Assembly: GCA_045539475.1 (NCBI GenBank)
Contig: JAZQFJ010000010.1
Location: forward strand, 62,001 to 126,000
DNA length: 64,000 nt
Direction of reading: 5' to 3'
Source of the DNA: SIG480 sp045539475
Lineage (GTDB): Bacteria > Bacillota > Clostridia > Oscillospirales > JAAYXM01
The position numbers and the translations under genes were made by a program. The notes beneath the pieces are model-generated. The model worked only from the letters and a program-made list of their open reading frames with translations, was not told the origin of the DNA and did no database searches. The first letter of the stretch is position 1. Every line of letters begins with the position of its first letter. This document shows, one piece after another, positions 51,701 through 59,632 of this stretch.

Positions 51701-54700
51701 ATTTCGGATTGTACCCCGAGCCTTCGTTTCCCTGACCGTCATTATCTACCTTATCAAGCAGCCATTCGTTAATGCTGCCACCGGAGCTTGTTCCTTTATC
51801 GCCCGAGCCCTGCCCTGCGCGCATTAAATATTCAAGCCACTCAGCGGTCTCCGGCGTAGAATCAAGCACAACTGCACATATCGCATTTACCTTCTGGTGA
51901 TAACCGAAGTTCCCGAAAACTTTGTGGTTTTTTAACCCATTGAGAGTCGGTCTTATTATTCCGTCTTCCACATGAGTACGAAGCTGAGACGGAGTCTCTT
52001 TTGCAAATCGGGATTTCCACTTTGAAGAAACTTCTTTTATATATGCCACAACGGAAGGATCTTCATATACATCATAAATCATATCATATGAACGAACTAT
52101 CTTTTCAAGGTGCGAGGTTCCCCATATACGGTCAAGCAGCTTGCCGTTTGCATAACCAAGCATATCAAAATAAGGCCACAGATCGTAATCTGCATAAAAA
52201 TCTGCTATTCTGTCAAGCAACAGCGCCGCAGCCTTGCCGTATTTTACATCGCCGGTATAGAAATAAGCATATGACGTATCAACAAGCGCGCGGGTTACAA
52301 TATCACATGTAGAAGTGAATCCATACCACAAACCGGCCTGTATGTAATACGGGATATATGTATGCCGCTCGTAAATAATCTTATCATTATCATCAAGATA
52401 GGCACTTCCGTCCGATTTTTTCGGATAATACCCAACCCCGTTTTCGTCTTTCGGCGCATAACCATAGCCGTCATCAACGCCCCACGTTTCCTGCCTCTCA
52501 CCCGGGCGCAGGCCTTTTCCGTTGTTAAGCGTCTTGATCTTCGCCAAATCAACGTCTTCATACAACTCGTTATAAAGATATCCGCCTTTTACGCCATATC
52601 CGTACCAAGCATCGGAGCCGACCGGAGCTGTTTTATCGCCAAACTGCTCTGCGTGCTTATCAAGCGCGCGCTGACGGTCAAACTCACCATATTCGTTAAG
52701 TCCGAGCTTGTAGAACTCTTCAAAATTATTCGACGGAAAAAGGCGTTTACAGTCAGGACACTGTATTTTCCACGGACGTGTAAGCGCATTTACTTCCCAT
52801 CCGTAAGAACCGTATTTTAAACGTATATCAGCATTGCAGAAGCGGCAGTTATATGCTTCGGGATCATCGTTGTGGCCTATATGATTGTGGCGCGGGATTC
52901 CTTCCGACACAATCGACCCGTAAACATATTCTATATTTTCAAGCCAGGAGTCTGCATTCTTGATATAGCTTTCAGCTTCCTCTTTTGCAAAAGTATACTT
53001 TGAAATATTTTCACGGGCATTTTTTGCCTCTTCTTCAGTAAAATAAGTTGACTTGCGTTTTGCCGGAGAAATCGGAATGGTCACCGTTTCCGTAACCGTA
53101 TGTCCACCAAGCGTTACACTTACCTCAAACTCTGCATTTCCGGCAGAAACCGGAATGATATTGTTATTATCATCAAGCACTGCAAACTGAGGAGTAAGCG
53201 CTTTAGCTGAAATAACTGCGTTTTTTGTATCAAGCTCACGTCCTACATTACTTATTGCAGTAACATAAAGCGGAACGGTGTCATTTTCCTTATCTGTAAG
53301 ACGGATATGAGATGCTCCTCCGGCCGTGATTTCAATATCGGTCATCCCCTCGGGAAGAACTTCGAGTTCTGCATAACCAACAACTGTTTTATCGTTAAAC
53401 TCAGACACAATTCTTATTTTCACTGTTCCTTCGGAATGAGTTTTTAAAACATTTCCTTCAACCGTCGCAACCGCTTCGTTTTCCGAGAAAAACTCCGTGG
53501 TGACAGCCGGAGATACAATCTCTCTTCCGCTTTCAAGGAACACATGAGGAATAAGCGTTGTGACATCTCCTGCAAGAAGCTCTGCCACTTCGGTTTCAGC
53601 AGTTACAGAAGCAACAGGATCAACTGTTACTTTTATATTTTTACTTACAGAACAAATATCCTCACCTAAAACTCCGGTAAAGGTGACTGTTGTTTCGCCT
53701 TCTTCTTTTGCTGTAAGACGGTAGGTATGCGTTCCTGATTTTCCTATTGTATATCCGGAAAAGCCGGTCATTTCAACAACCGATTCATCCGTAATTTCTG
53801 TGGAAATCGCGTTCTTTTCATCTTCTGTTCCGGCACTTGTAATACCGAAATGATGTATACTTCCGTCAGTCATAATTCCTTGAACTGAGCCATCTGATAT
53901 CTCACCTACTGCCATTTCATCCGGAAGGATTGCATTAAGCTTTTCAAGCTCAAGCTCCTGGCATGAAACAGGAGAAAACGTTATTGTGTCAAGAATAACA
54001 TATGTTGTCTTATAATCCTTGGCTCCACGCATACGGAAATACACCTTATGCTTACCCGCTTTAAGATAAGCTGTATTCAGAGTTTTTTCCGTATCGGGAG
54101 TGATACCTTTATCCGCCTCAATATAGAAGCTGTGTTCTCCCATATACGTATTATCTACAAAAACAGAGTACTCGGCACCGCGGTTATAAAGCCCGCCGAG
54201 AACAGACATACTGTAATATCCGTTATACGGAATATCTACATAAAACGCAACTGTGTTTGATATATATTCATCATTCTCGCGCGTATATGCCGGCCACGGT
54301 TTGCTTTTATTCCCGGTTGATTTATGAAGCTTCTTCGTCCCATCGGGATATGCAACCGGCGTGAAGGTTGCCGCAGCCATTTCATCAAGAATAAGCTCAT
54401 ATCCCGGCGTGAGCGACGGAGTTACCGCACCGTCCGGAACAACAGTTTGCTTGAAGTCTATCACTACATCAGGCGCTTTTTCAATTACGTTCACGGAAAC
54501 CGTTTTCTCTATTGCTGCACCCTTTTCATTTTGCGCACTTATCGTTATTGTCGTTTCTCCTACAGAAACACCGGTAACAATTCCATCCTGCGAAATCTCC
54601 GCGATTGTTGAGTCTGCACTTGCATACTCAACGGAATCGGAATAATCGGACATTTTTCCGGGCTTTCCATCGCTCATAAACGCAGAAACAATAACCTCTG

Positions 54701-55817
54701 CCGTTCCGCCCACAATAACACCAACAGGTTCTTTTTCAACTCCAAAAGCAGAAAGAACCGGAGGTTCCGTTACTTCGAAACCTTTTGTCAGAGTTGTTGT
54801 AAAATCCTTTGCTGTTACAACAGCTGATATTGTGGTGGTTCCTGCCGCCTTGGCTGTTATCACACCAGTGTCTGCATTGATTTCGGCAACATTCGCGTCA
54901 GAGCTTGTATACTCTATACTATATTCTCCGATAAAAGGCTTTCCGTTTTCGTCTGTCACCGCGACAGATGCTTTTGCTTCTCTTCCGGCAAATACCGGTG
55001 AGGCATCAAAAGACAACTCTGCAGAAAACGCAGCCTGCGAAGGTTCTGTAACGGTAAGCGCAATTTCCGAAACAGTGAGCGTTCCGGCAGTTTCACTTCC
55101 GTTATTTAAAAGAAGAACATATTCACCTTCGGTAAGGCTAAGCTCTTTAAGACCGCTTGCATCAAAAGGTTGTACCGTTTTTTCGTTCTGTGCATTCTTG
55201 GCAATATATATACTTACTTCTCCGACTTTTGAATTATCCAAAGTCCGGAAAGCGGAATCACTGAAAAGCTTCTGATTGCTTCGCTCAAAATTTTTGTCAG
55301 ATTCATCGGTGTTGGCGCAAGTACCGTATGTAGACTGATTTGACGGTTCGAGAAGCGTAGCAAGTTCTTCGGTAAGCGGTGCAAGATATATCTGCATTTC
55401 TTTAGAAGCGTTGCGATACATATATGCTTTTCCGCTTAAAGCATATTTTGCGGTTTCAGGAACCTTAACCTTAAATGCTATCCACTCATTTTGATTTGCC
55501 ACAGCGGTTGAAAGATATGCAGTTCCTGTCGGCAATGTTAAAAAGCCACTGGTACTCGCGCTTTTATTGATCGTGGTTCCAAGATACGCCCACATTCTGT
55601 CCGAATCAGAAGAAACAGACGGATAGCTTGTGTTATTCTTCGGCGAACCATCTTTATCCTCAAGCTCTTCGATTACATCCGAATGTCCACCGACGCTTTT
55701 TTCATAAAACTTATACGTCACCGAAAGCGGCGGTACTTCTACTGCTGCAAACACACCTGCGGGAAGCATTCCCAGAAGCATCGTTAACGCAAGAAGAAGT
55801 GATAATGTTTTTTTCAT
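48726..55817 (-). CDS. SLH-anchored heparinase II/III-type polysaccharide lyase with Ig-like modules
   Basis: A 2363-residue surface protein. In order: signal peptide (1-24, cleavage after AFA); beta module shared with the neighbouring 866-residue protein (about 30-255); two BIG2 Ig-like domains (about 263-445); a second related beta module (about 450-620); a further Ig-like region (about 730-822); an alpha-helical toroid (about 925-1500) containing two CX2C pairs near 990 and 1019 and the EGSGYN motif near 1365; heparinase II/III C-terminal beta domain with HPHQDTLNLG near 1538; a putative Ig domain (about 2030-2115); a Gly/Pro/Asp-rich linker with eight Gly in a row; and three SLH domains (about 2192-2362). 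It should cleave uronic-acid polysaccharide at the cell surface; the substrate is unknown. Confidence 0.85.
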   Translation of the reverse strand: MKKTLSLLLALTMLLGMLPAGVFAAVEVPPLSVTYKFYEKSVGGHSDVIEELEDKDGSPKNNTSYPSVSSDSDRMWAYLGTTINKSASTSGFLTLPTGTAYLSTAVANQNEWIAFKVKVPETAKYALSGKAYMYRNASKEMQIYLAPLTEELATLLEPSNQSTYGTCANTDESDKNFERSNQKLFSDSAFRTLDNSKVGEVSIYIAKNAQNEKTVQPFDASGLKELSLTEGEYVLLLNNGSETAGTLTVSEIALTVTEPSQAAFSAELSFDASPVFAGREAKASVAVTDENGKPFIGEYSIEYTSSDANVAEINADTGVITAKAAGTTTISAVVTAKDFTTTLTKGFEVTEPPVLSAFGVEKEPVGVIVGGTAEVIVSAFMSDGKPGKMSDYSDSVEYASADSTIAEISQDGIVTGVSVGETTITISAQNEKGAAIEKTVSVNVIEKAPDVVIDFKQTVVPDGAVTPSLTPGYELILDEMAAATFTPVAYPDGTKKLHKSTGNKSKPWPAYTRENDEYISNTVAFYVDIPYNGYYSMSVLGGLYNRGAEYSVFVDNTYMGEHSFYIEADKGITPDTEKTLNTAYLKAGKHKVYFRMRGAKDYKTTYVILDTITFSPVSCQELELEKLNAILPDEMAVGEISDGSVQGIMTDGSIHHFGITSAGTEDEKNAISTEITDESVVEMTGFSGYTIGKSGTHTYRLTAKEEGETTVTFTGVLGEDICSVSKNIKVTVDPVASVTAETEVAELLAGDVTTLIPHVFLESGREIVSPAVTTEFFSENEAVATVEGNVLKTHSEGTVKIRIVSEFNDKTVVGYAELEVLPEGMTDIEITAGGASHIRLTDKENDTVPLYVTAISNVGRELDTKNAVISAKALTPQFAVLDDNNNIIPVSAGNAEFEVSVTLGGHTVTETVTIPISPAKRKSTYFTEEEAKNARENISKYTFAKEEAESYIKNADSWLENIEYVYGSIVSEGIPRHNHIGHNDDPEAYNCRFCNADIRLKYGSYGWEVNALTRPWKIQCPDCKRLFPSNNFEEFYKLGLNEYGEFDRQRALDKHAEQFGDKTAPVGSDAWYGYGVKGGYLYNELYEDVDLAKIKTLNNGKGLRPGERQETWGVDDGYGYAPKDENGVGYYPKKSDGSAYLDDNDKIIYERHTYIPYYIQAGLWYGFTSTCDIVTRALVDTSYAYFYTGDVKYGKAAALLLDRIADFYADYDLWPYFDMLGYANGKLLDRIWGTSHLEKIVRSYDMIYDVYEDPSVVAYIKEVSSKWKSRFAKETPSQLRTHVEDGIIRPTLNGLKNHKVFGNFGYHQKVNAICAVVLDSTPETAEWLEYLMRAGQGSGDKGTSSGGSINEWLLDKVDNDGQGNEGSGYNPKWHRALVEVQEVLEDYDAYTEANLFDNPKFIQMYYANIVNISAHYSPEIGDTNSTVSNQYWVDKNAMISGWKNIKDPLFAQMLYFLNGNTTEGLHYEITVKDPERLADEVEEVIDTYGELTWKSDIMTNFGFAILRDGKDFTNSANASSKDTRRDTWMYFGTSSGSHPHQDTLNLGMTAFGLNFMPDLGYPEATGSSVNRVQWVDTTLSHNTVWVNRKEQTENGEVRGKVKHFTDDGIVSLMDVSAPYVYPDKVSEYRRSVVQIHVDDENSYMVDFFRVLGGESHVYSLHATSNAIAGTKGLLLDPQDSTPGDFTLDEGGYKGSYAGSDIPYGDSTGTGAPNGTTWIKNIDRAISPEDEFEIDFVIKDFNKYLKDSKGLHLYATMLNRTNVKNGAKVNVAIGDGVPPQKAENKNIDKLKYVLVENKGTSLDTTFTTVFEPYRNDRFISDASELELSVADAGIPQNGDSARAVKITHTNGRVDYVFYSTNNTVTYEAQSENGEKLLFRGFIGVYTVHNEKNTYSYVHDGDIIGAPITDIKPAVEATVVSFTRDHLEKNEIVIAPTNGAVTDGELKSLTGRLVVVDNGNLTRSGSFKIVGAERIPGSANIRLDIGRITPIRQYIDPHTPEAGYIYMIKVGQNARVPLTSSDNSSPVFDAMNTTLTTSAESSITVNVTATSPIEEDTPKISYIGTTLPRGASVDAVSGKVTWRPDNSQIGENHFAITARDSDGRETTAHFTVTVYGKTTGNNAQTENKPSTEVTDTPAGGGGGGGGTAPAPDTGTDAPVGDDISDILQDGNKTDETAPDASGETDDIRFTDLSNHSWAADAINVLAADGIIKGTTASTFSPANNITRADFASLLVRAFKLTSDNTENFADVSASDYFAHELAIARNTGIVGGIGDNKFAPKSKITRQDMMVIVYRALSNLNVGLGDFDEPNYEDYAAVADYAKEAVSALIGAGLVNGKNENIAPLDYTTRAEVAVLIKHILDYVQ

Positions 55818-55882
55818 AAGCTTTTCCTTTCTTTGTAATTGGCGGCAGAAGTGAATCCTCCCACCGCCCTGCTTAAATGTTG

Positions 55883-58483
55883 TTATTCGGAATAAATTAC
55901 ATATGTATTTCCGCCGTCTTTGTAAATCATGTATCCGCGGGCGACGGTGTAGCTGTCATTAATCGGCTTTGCGGCAAGCTGGCCATGGTTATCGCTTCGC
56001 TGGGAAACATATTTATCAAATGTGCTTCCTACAACCGGTGTTGAATTCACTTCACCAAAGAGAATACCTACCTCAACAATCTGTTTTCCGGCACCGTCGT
56101 ATTCAATCATAGATGCACCGTCAATCGTCGTTTTCTCAAGAAGAACAAGAGGCTTCTTTTCAACCGGAGCATATGAAGACGAAATCACTGTTCCATCCCA
56201 GATGTAATGGGTATACTTTTTATCATACGAAACAATCTTGCCATCACGGAGCCAATGGGTAACAATTCCGTTGTTATCCTCGCAGACAACAGCTTCTCCA
56301 TACTTAGATTCAGAAACATCCTCTCCGTTTACACGCACCTTATCGTATACATTGTCAGCATCAAGATAAGAATTTTCCTCATAATTTGCAACAGCGTTTG
56401 TATCAACAGTAACGTCAGCAAGAACAAGCGCTTTTCCGGGGGATGTGAACCAACCTTTGAAGCTATGACCAATGAGGGACACTACAGGAAGCGTTGTGAT
56501 ATCATCCTTAGTGATCGCTCCAAGGAATGATTTATCCTGATTCCAGAATTTAATTATCGGGTTTTCGGTCGCAGCCGGCTCATTCTTTTCATAAACTGCT
56601 GTTAAGAATGTGTTTGTGTAAACCTTGATTATATCATTCTGCTTGTAATCAGTGAATTTAGATGTGCCGTTGGTTTCGATATAGCTTTCTCCGTTTTTCT
56701 CTGCAACACCGCGCTTCCAGCCCAGGAAGGTGCAACCTTCAACCTCGGGAGCGTTAAGAGAATACGATGCGCCAACGGAATCTAACGTTTCAATTTTGAT
56801 CTCTGCACCCGGAAGGTTGGAGGTTATCGCAATTGTGGGAGGCTCTATTTCTTTTTCTGCAGGAGCGTTTGTATCTGCTGTTGTGCCGGTAGATTCAAGA
56901 AGTTGGATATTACGCAACACGAGATACTGTATACCATCCTTCAAGGCATTCGCGTTATCGGTATTAAAATTCAAAACGACGTAATAGTCTCCTTCATAAA
57001 GCTTATAGGCTTCGTTGATTGTTGGAATTATTTTATTTCCATTCTTTTCCTCATCAGGAGTTACTGCGCTGATTCTTCCTATAGGAGCAATGCTTTTAAG
57101 ATATTCCTGATTAATCAGCCTATCCGTTTTCGGAATTATATAAACATCAGCTTCTGTACCATAAGTAAAGATATCTGTTCTGAGATTTACCTTGTATGTT
57201 CCGTTGTATGCCACCTTAAGCTGCAATGCCAAAATTGATCCTTCGTCATTGGTAAGATAGCTTTCCCTTTTAGCATCTGCTCTCAAATTTCCACCATCAA
57301 GAGTTATTCCGCATTTAGTGATATCTGCTGCTATTGCCCATGAACCATCTGCAATTTCTGCATATTCATCCACATAACTGATATCAGAAAGCTTGTTGTT
57401 CACTAATTTCTCATCTTCTGTCGCTTTATCCTTAGCGGCATCAGACATATAATTTGTACCAAGATAATATGTCTTATCTTTTTCCACCTTTTTTATGGTG
57501 ACCTCAACACTTTCGCTATACGTCTTTCCGGCATATGTATAGGTTGCGGTGATGACAGCCGTACCAGCCGAAACACCTGTTACAATTCCGTTGGCATCCA
57601 CAGTTGCAATAGCTGTATTGTTGCTTTCATATTCTACAGATGTTGCGTCAGCAGTGATATCCGTAACGCCATCTGCCGCAATAAGTTTGGCATCAAGCGA
57701 TACTGTTCCTCCGTTATAAGTTTCGTAACCATCTTCAGGAATAACAAACTGCACCGAAGGTGTAGAAATAGGCTTTCCAGTCAAAGTAAGAGTTGCCGGA
57801 CCAAAATATTTACCTGTTTCTGAATGGAAAATAAGCGCATATTCAGTATTTTTTTCTAATGTAATCTCTGAAAAATCTGAAACATCCACTTCACCTATAT
57901 AACCATCTATTTTATGATAATAATATAAAGTACCGAGTGCTTCTGACTTAATATCAAGATTCTCCAAAGTCGACGCGCCTGAACGACTGTACGTAGTGAC
58001 ATCCCCTTCTACGGAAGAGGAAATAGTTCCCCAGTTTATTTCCGGAAGTTCGGAAATAGGAACGATATACATCTTAACATCCTGCGCACCCGCCTCTTTT
58101 TTCCAAAGATAAGCGGTATAATTTGAAACTTTATATTTTGCAGTTTCTGAAACTTTAATCTTAAAAGCTATGAAACTATCTTCAGAAAACTGTACAGCGG
58201 CATTACCTGCCTGTAATATTGCAAATTCAGTTCTTTTGGAAGAATAAGATTGTTCAGTCGTTGTTCCAAGGTATGCCCACTCGCCTCCAAGTATCGAATA
58301 GTTACTTGCTGTTTTGACACCATTACAATTCTCAAGATACTTTTCGACAGACGTACCATGTTGTCCCTGGGCGAAGTTATACGTCACCGAGATTGTTTCC
58401 GGCGTGGTATCATCCGCGAAAGCGGTTGGGATGAGTCCGATAATTAGAGTTAATGCGAGAAAAATTGATAATATTTTTTTCAT
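55883..58483 (-). CDS. Secreted multidomain protein with BIG2 and InlB-type repeats
   Basis: An 866-residue exported protein. A signal peptide (1-23) is followed by a beta module homologous to that of the downstream lyase (about 25-240; shared WAYLGTT and the IAFK-K---ETAKY block), a BIG2 domain (about 255-335), a second copy of the module type (about 340-540) and two InlB B-like repeats (about 555-700; LGWKRG and FKGWFTSPGK). The C-terminal domain has ARGYMIYKDG. It has no SLH, LPXTG or catalytic motif. A glycan-binding or adhesin role is likely but unproved. AGGAGG precedes the ATG. It is the first gene of the operon. Confidence 0.75.
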   Translation of the reverse strand: MKKILSIFLALTLIIGLIPTAFADDTTPETISVTYNFAQGQHGTSVEKYLENCNGVKTASNYSILGGEWAYLGTTTEQSYSSKRTEFAILQAGNAAVQFSEDSFIAFKIKVSETAKYKVSNYTAYLWKKEAGAQDVKMYIVPISELPEINWGTISSSVEGDVTTYSRSGASTLENLDIKSEALGTLYYYHKIDGYIGEVDVSDFSEITLEKNTEYALIFHSETGKYFGPATLTLTGKPISTPSVQFVIPEDGYETYNGGTVSLDAKLIAADGVTDITADATSVEYESNNTAIATVDANGIVTGVSAGTAVITATYTYAGKTYSESVEVTIKKVEKDKTYYLGTNYMSDAAKDKATEDEKLVNNKLSDISYVDEYAEIADGSWAIAADITKCGITLDGGNLRADAKRESYLTNDEGSILALQLKVAYNGTYKVNLRTDIFTYGTEADVYIIPKTDRLINQEYLKSIAPIGRISAVTPDEEKNGNKIIPTINEAYKLYEGDYYVVLNFNTDNANALKDGIQYLVLRNIQLLESTGTTADTNAPAEKEIEPPTIAITSNLPGAEIKIETLDSVGASYSLNAPEVEGCTFLGWKRGVAEKNGESYIETNGTSKFTDYKQNDIIKVYTNTFLTAVYEKNEPAATENPIIKFWNQDKSFLGAITKDDITTLPVVSLIGHSFKGWFTSPGKALVLADVTVDTNAVANYEENSYLDADNVYDKVRVNGEDVSESKYGEAVVCEDNNGIVTHWLRDGKIVSYDKKYTHYIWDGTVISSSYAPVEKKPLVLLEKTTIDGASMIEYDGAGKQIVEVGILFGEVNSTPVVGSTFDKYVSQRSDNHGQLAAKPINDSYTVARGYMIYKDGGNTYVIYSE

Positions 58484-58521
58484 TTTGTTTTTCCTCCTGC
58501 TATTGTAGTGATTTTATCTTA

Positions 58522-58550
58522 ATTTTACTATATAACTCGAAGGCATTCAA
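58522..58550 (-). promoter_or_regulatory. Promoter of the surface-protein operon
   Basis: On the - strand: TTGAAT (58545-58550), 17-bp spacer, TAAAAT (58522-58527), 39 bp before the ATG. The -35 is imperfect, fitting an activator-dependent promoter controlled by the divergent AraC gene. Confidence 0.55.
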
Positions 58551-58560
58551 ACAAATTCGT

Positions 58561-58572
58561 TGTAATATTACA
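58561..58572. repeat. 12-bp palindrome upstream of the surface-protein operon
   Basis: TGTAATATTACA, a perfect palindrome 11 bp upstream of the operon -35. It shares the core AATATT with the palindrome at 58606. Confidence 0.4.
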
Positions 58573-58582
58573 CCATTTTCTA

Positions 58583-58611
58583 TTGACAATTTCTTGAAGT
58601 TATGAGAGAAT
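58583..58611 (+). promoter_or_regulatory. Promoter of the AraC-type gene at 58631
   Basis: TTGACA (58583-58588), 17-bp spacer, GAGAAT (58606-58611). The -10 is half of a perfect palindrome, so binding there would block the promoter. Confidence 0.5.
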
Positions 58612-58617
58612 ATTCTC
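58606..58617. repeat. 12-bp palindrome overlapping the -10 of the AraC promoter
   Basis: GAGAATATTCTC is a perfect palindrome directly before the SD AGGAG, whose upstream CTC it includes. It is a candidate operator or, in RNA, a small hairpin near the ribosome binding site. Confidence 0.4.
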
Positions 58618-58630
58618 AGGAGTGATTTTC

Positions 58631-59596
58631 ATGAATATACCTGCACTTTCTCCGCCAGCTAACAGAATGCATCTTATGCGTGAGCCGATAACAATTGCTA
58701 CTGAGGTTTTAAGAACGCGTGATCCACAATCACATTACCATAATTTCACGCAAATCTTCTTTTCGGTTGCCGGAGATATGTATCATACTGTAAACAACCG
58801 AATGTATTTTCAGGCACCGGGAAGCTGCAGCTGTGTAAAACCCTATGAATCGCACAGCAACGACACAATAGATTCGGATGCCAACCCGATTTATATCTGT
58901 ATTTCTTTTTTTGATGAATTTCTTACAAGCCACGGTTATAAATACTTTTCATATGCAAATAAGTATGCCTTTTTCGAGGGCATGGCCATCCCCTCTTGTG
59001 TTACATTTACGGGATCTAACAGAGAAAAGGCTACCGAGCTGATGCGTGGCTTGCAGGACGAGTTTAACAAGCACAAAGATATGTCTTTTGATATTATTGC
59101 GGATATGCTTGCAGAGTTTTTATTCTTGTTTTGCTCATGCGCGACCGGTGGGACGAAAAAAATTTCTATCAGAAGCGGAGTCATCGAACGTGCAAATGCA
59201 ATAAATAAAAGTGTGACGTATCTTGCCGAGCATTACAATGAAAAAATCAATATTGATGACCTTGCCGCAATCGCGACGATGTCGCGGAACTCATTTTTCA
59301 GAAATTTTGAAATGATAACAGGAACAACCGTTTCAGATATGCTTTTGCGTTTCAGATTAAAAAACGCACTTCCTTCGTTGGTATATACAGAAATGTCGCT
59401 TGATGCGATTGCCAAAAATGTGGGGCTGTATGACAAATCGCGCTTTTGCCACGCCTTTTCAAAAATATACGGAATGACACCGTCAGAATACAGACATAAG
59501 AATACAGCAAATGCAACAAAAAAGTTAAACTATCACAAACGGCGATGGCGATGGATTGAGGATCCGGATTATGATGAACAAGAAAAGACGCAGTAA
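58631..59596 (+). CDS. AraC-family regulator of the surface polysaccharide locus
   Basis: A 321-residue regulator with an N-terminal cupin-type domain (SHYHNFTQIFF, later KPYESHSND) and a C-terminal double helix-turn-helix (INIDDLAAIATMSRNSFFRNF and LDAIAKNVGLYDKSRFCHAFSK), closing with GMTPSEYR. ATG 58631 has AGGAG eight bases upstream; the GTG at 58622 overlaps that SD. It is divergent from the 866/2363-residue surface-protein operon, which makes it the likely regulator of that locus. A terminator stem contains its stop codon. Confidence 0.9.
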   Translation: MNIPALSPPANRMHLMREPITIATEVLRTRDPQSHYHNFTQIFFSVAGDMYHTVNNRMYFQAPGSCSCVKPYESHSNDTIDSDANPIYICISFFDEFLTSHGYKYFSYANKYAFFEGMAIPSCVTFTGSNREKATELMRGLQDEFNKHKDMSFDIIADMLAEFLFLFCSCATGGTKKISIRSGVIERANAINKSVTYLAEHYNEKINIDDLAAIATMSRNSFFRNFEMITGTTVSDMLLRFRLKNALPSLVYTEMSLDAIAKNVGLYDKSRFCHAFSKIYGMTPSEYRHKNTANATKKLNYHKRRWRWIEDPDYDEQEKTQ

Positions 59597-59625
59597 CGGC
59601 TGATGCCTTTTACTGCGTCTTTTCT
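59581..59625. terminator. Bidirectional terminator after the AraC gene
   Basis: A perfect 16-bp stem (core AAGACGCAGTAA / TTACTGCGTCTT) with a 13-nt loop; the left arm includes the AraC stop codon. It also lies 8 bases after the stop of the convergent oxidoreductase gene. Confidence 0.8.
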
Positions 59626-59632
59626 ATGTAGA

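Noticed and set aside
55818..55882. Terminator between the two giant surface-protein genes
   Set aside because: Only a 5-bp GGCGG/CCGCC pairing without a T tract is present, so the genes are treated as co-transcribed.
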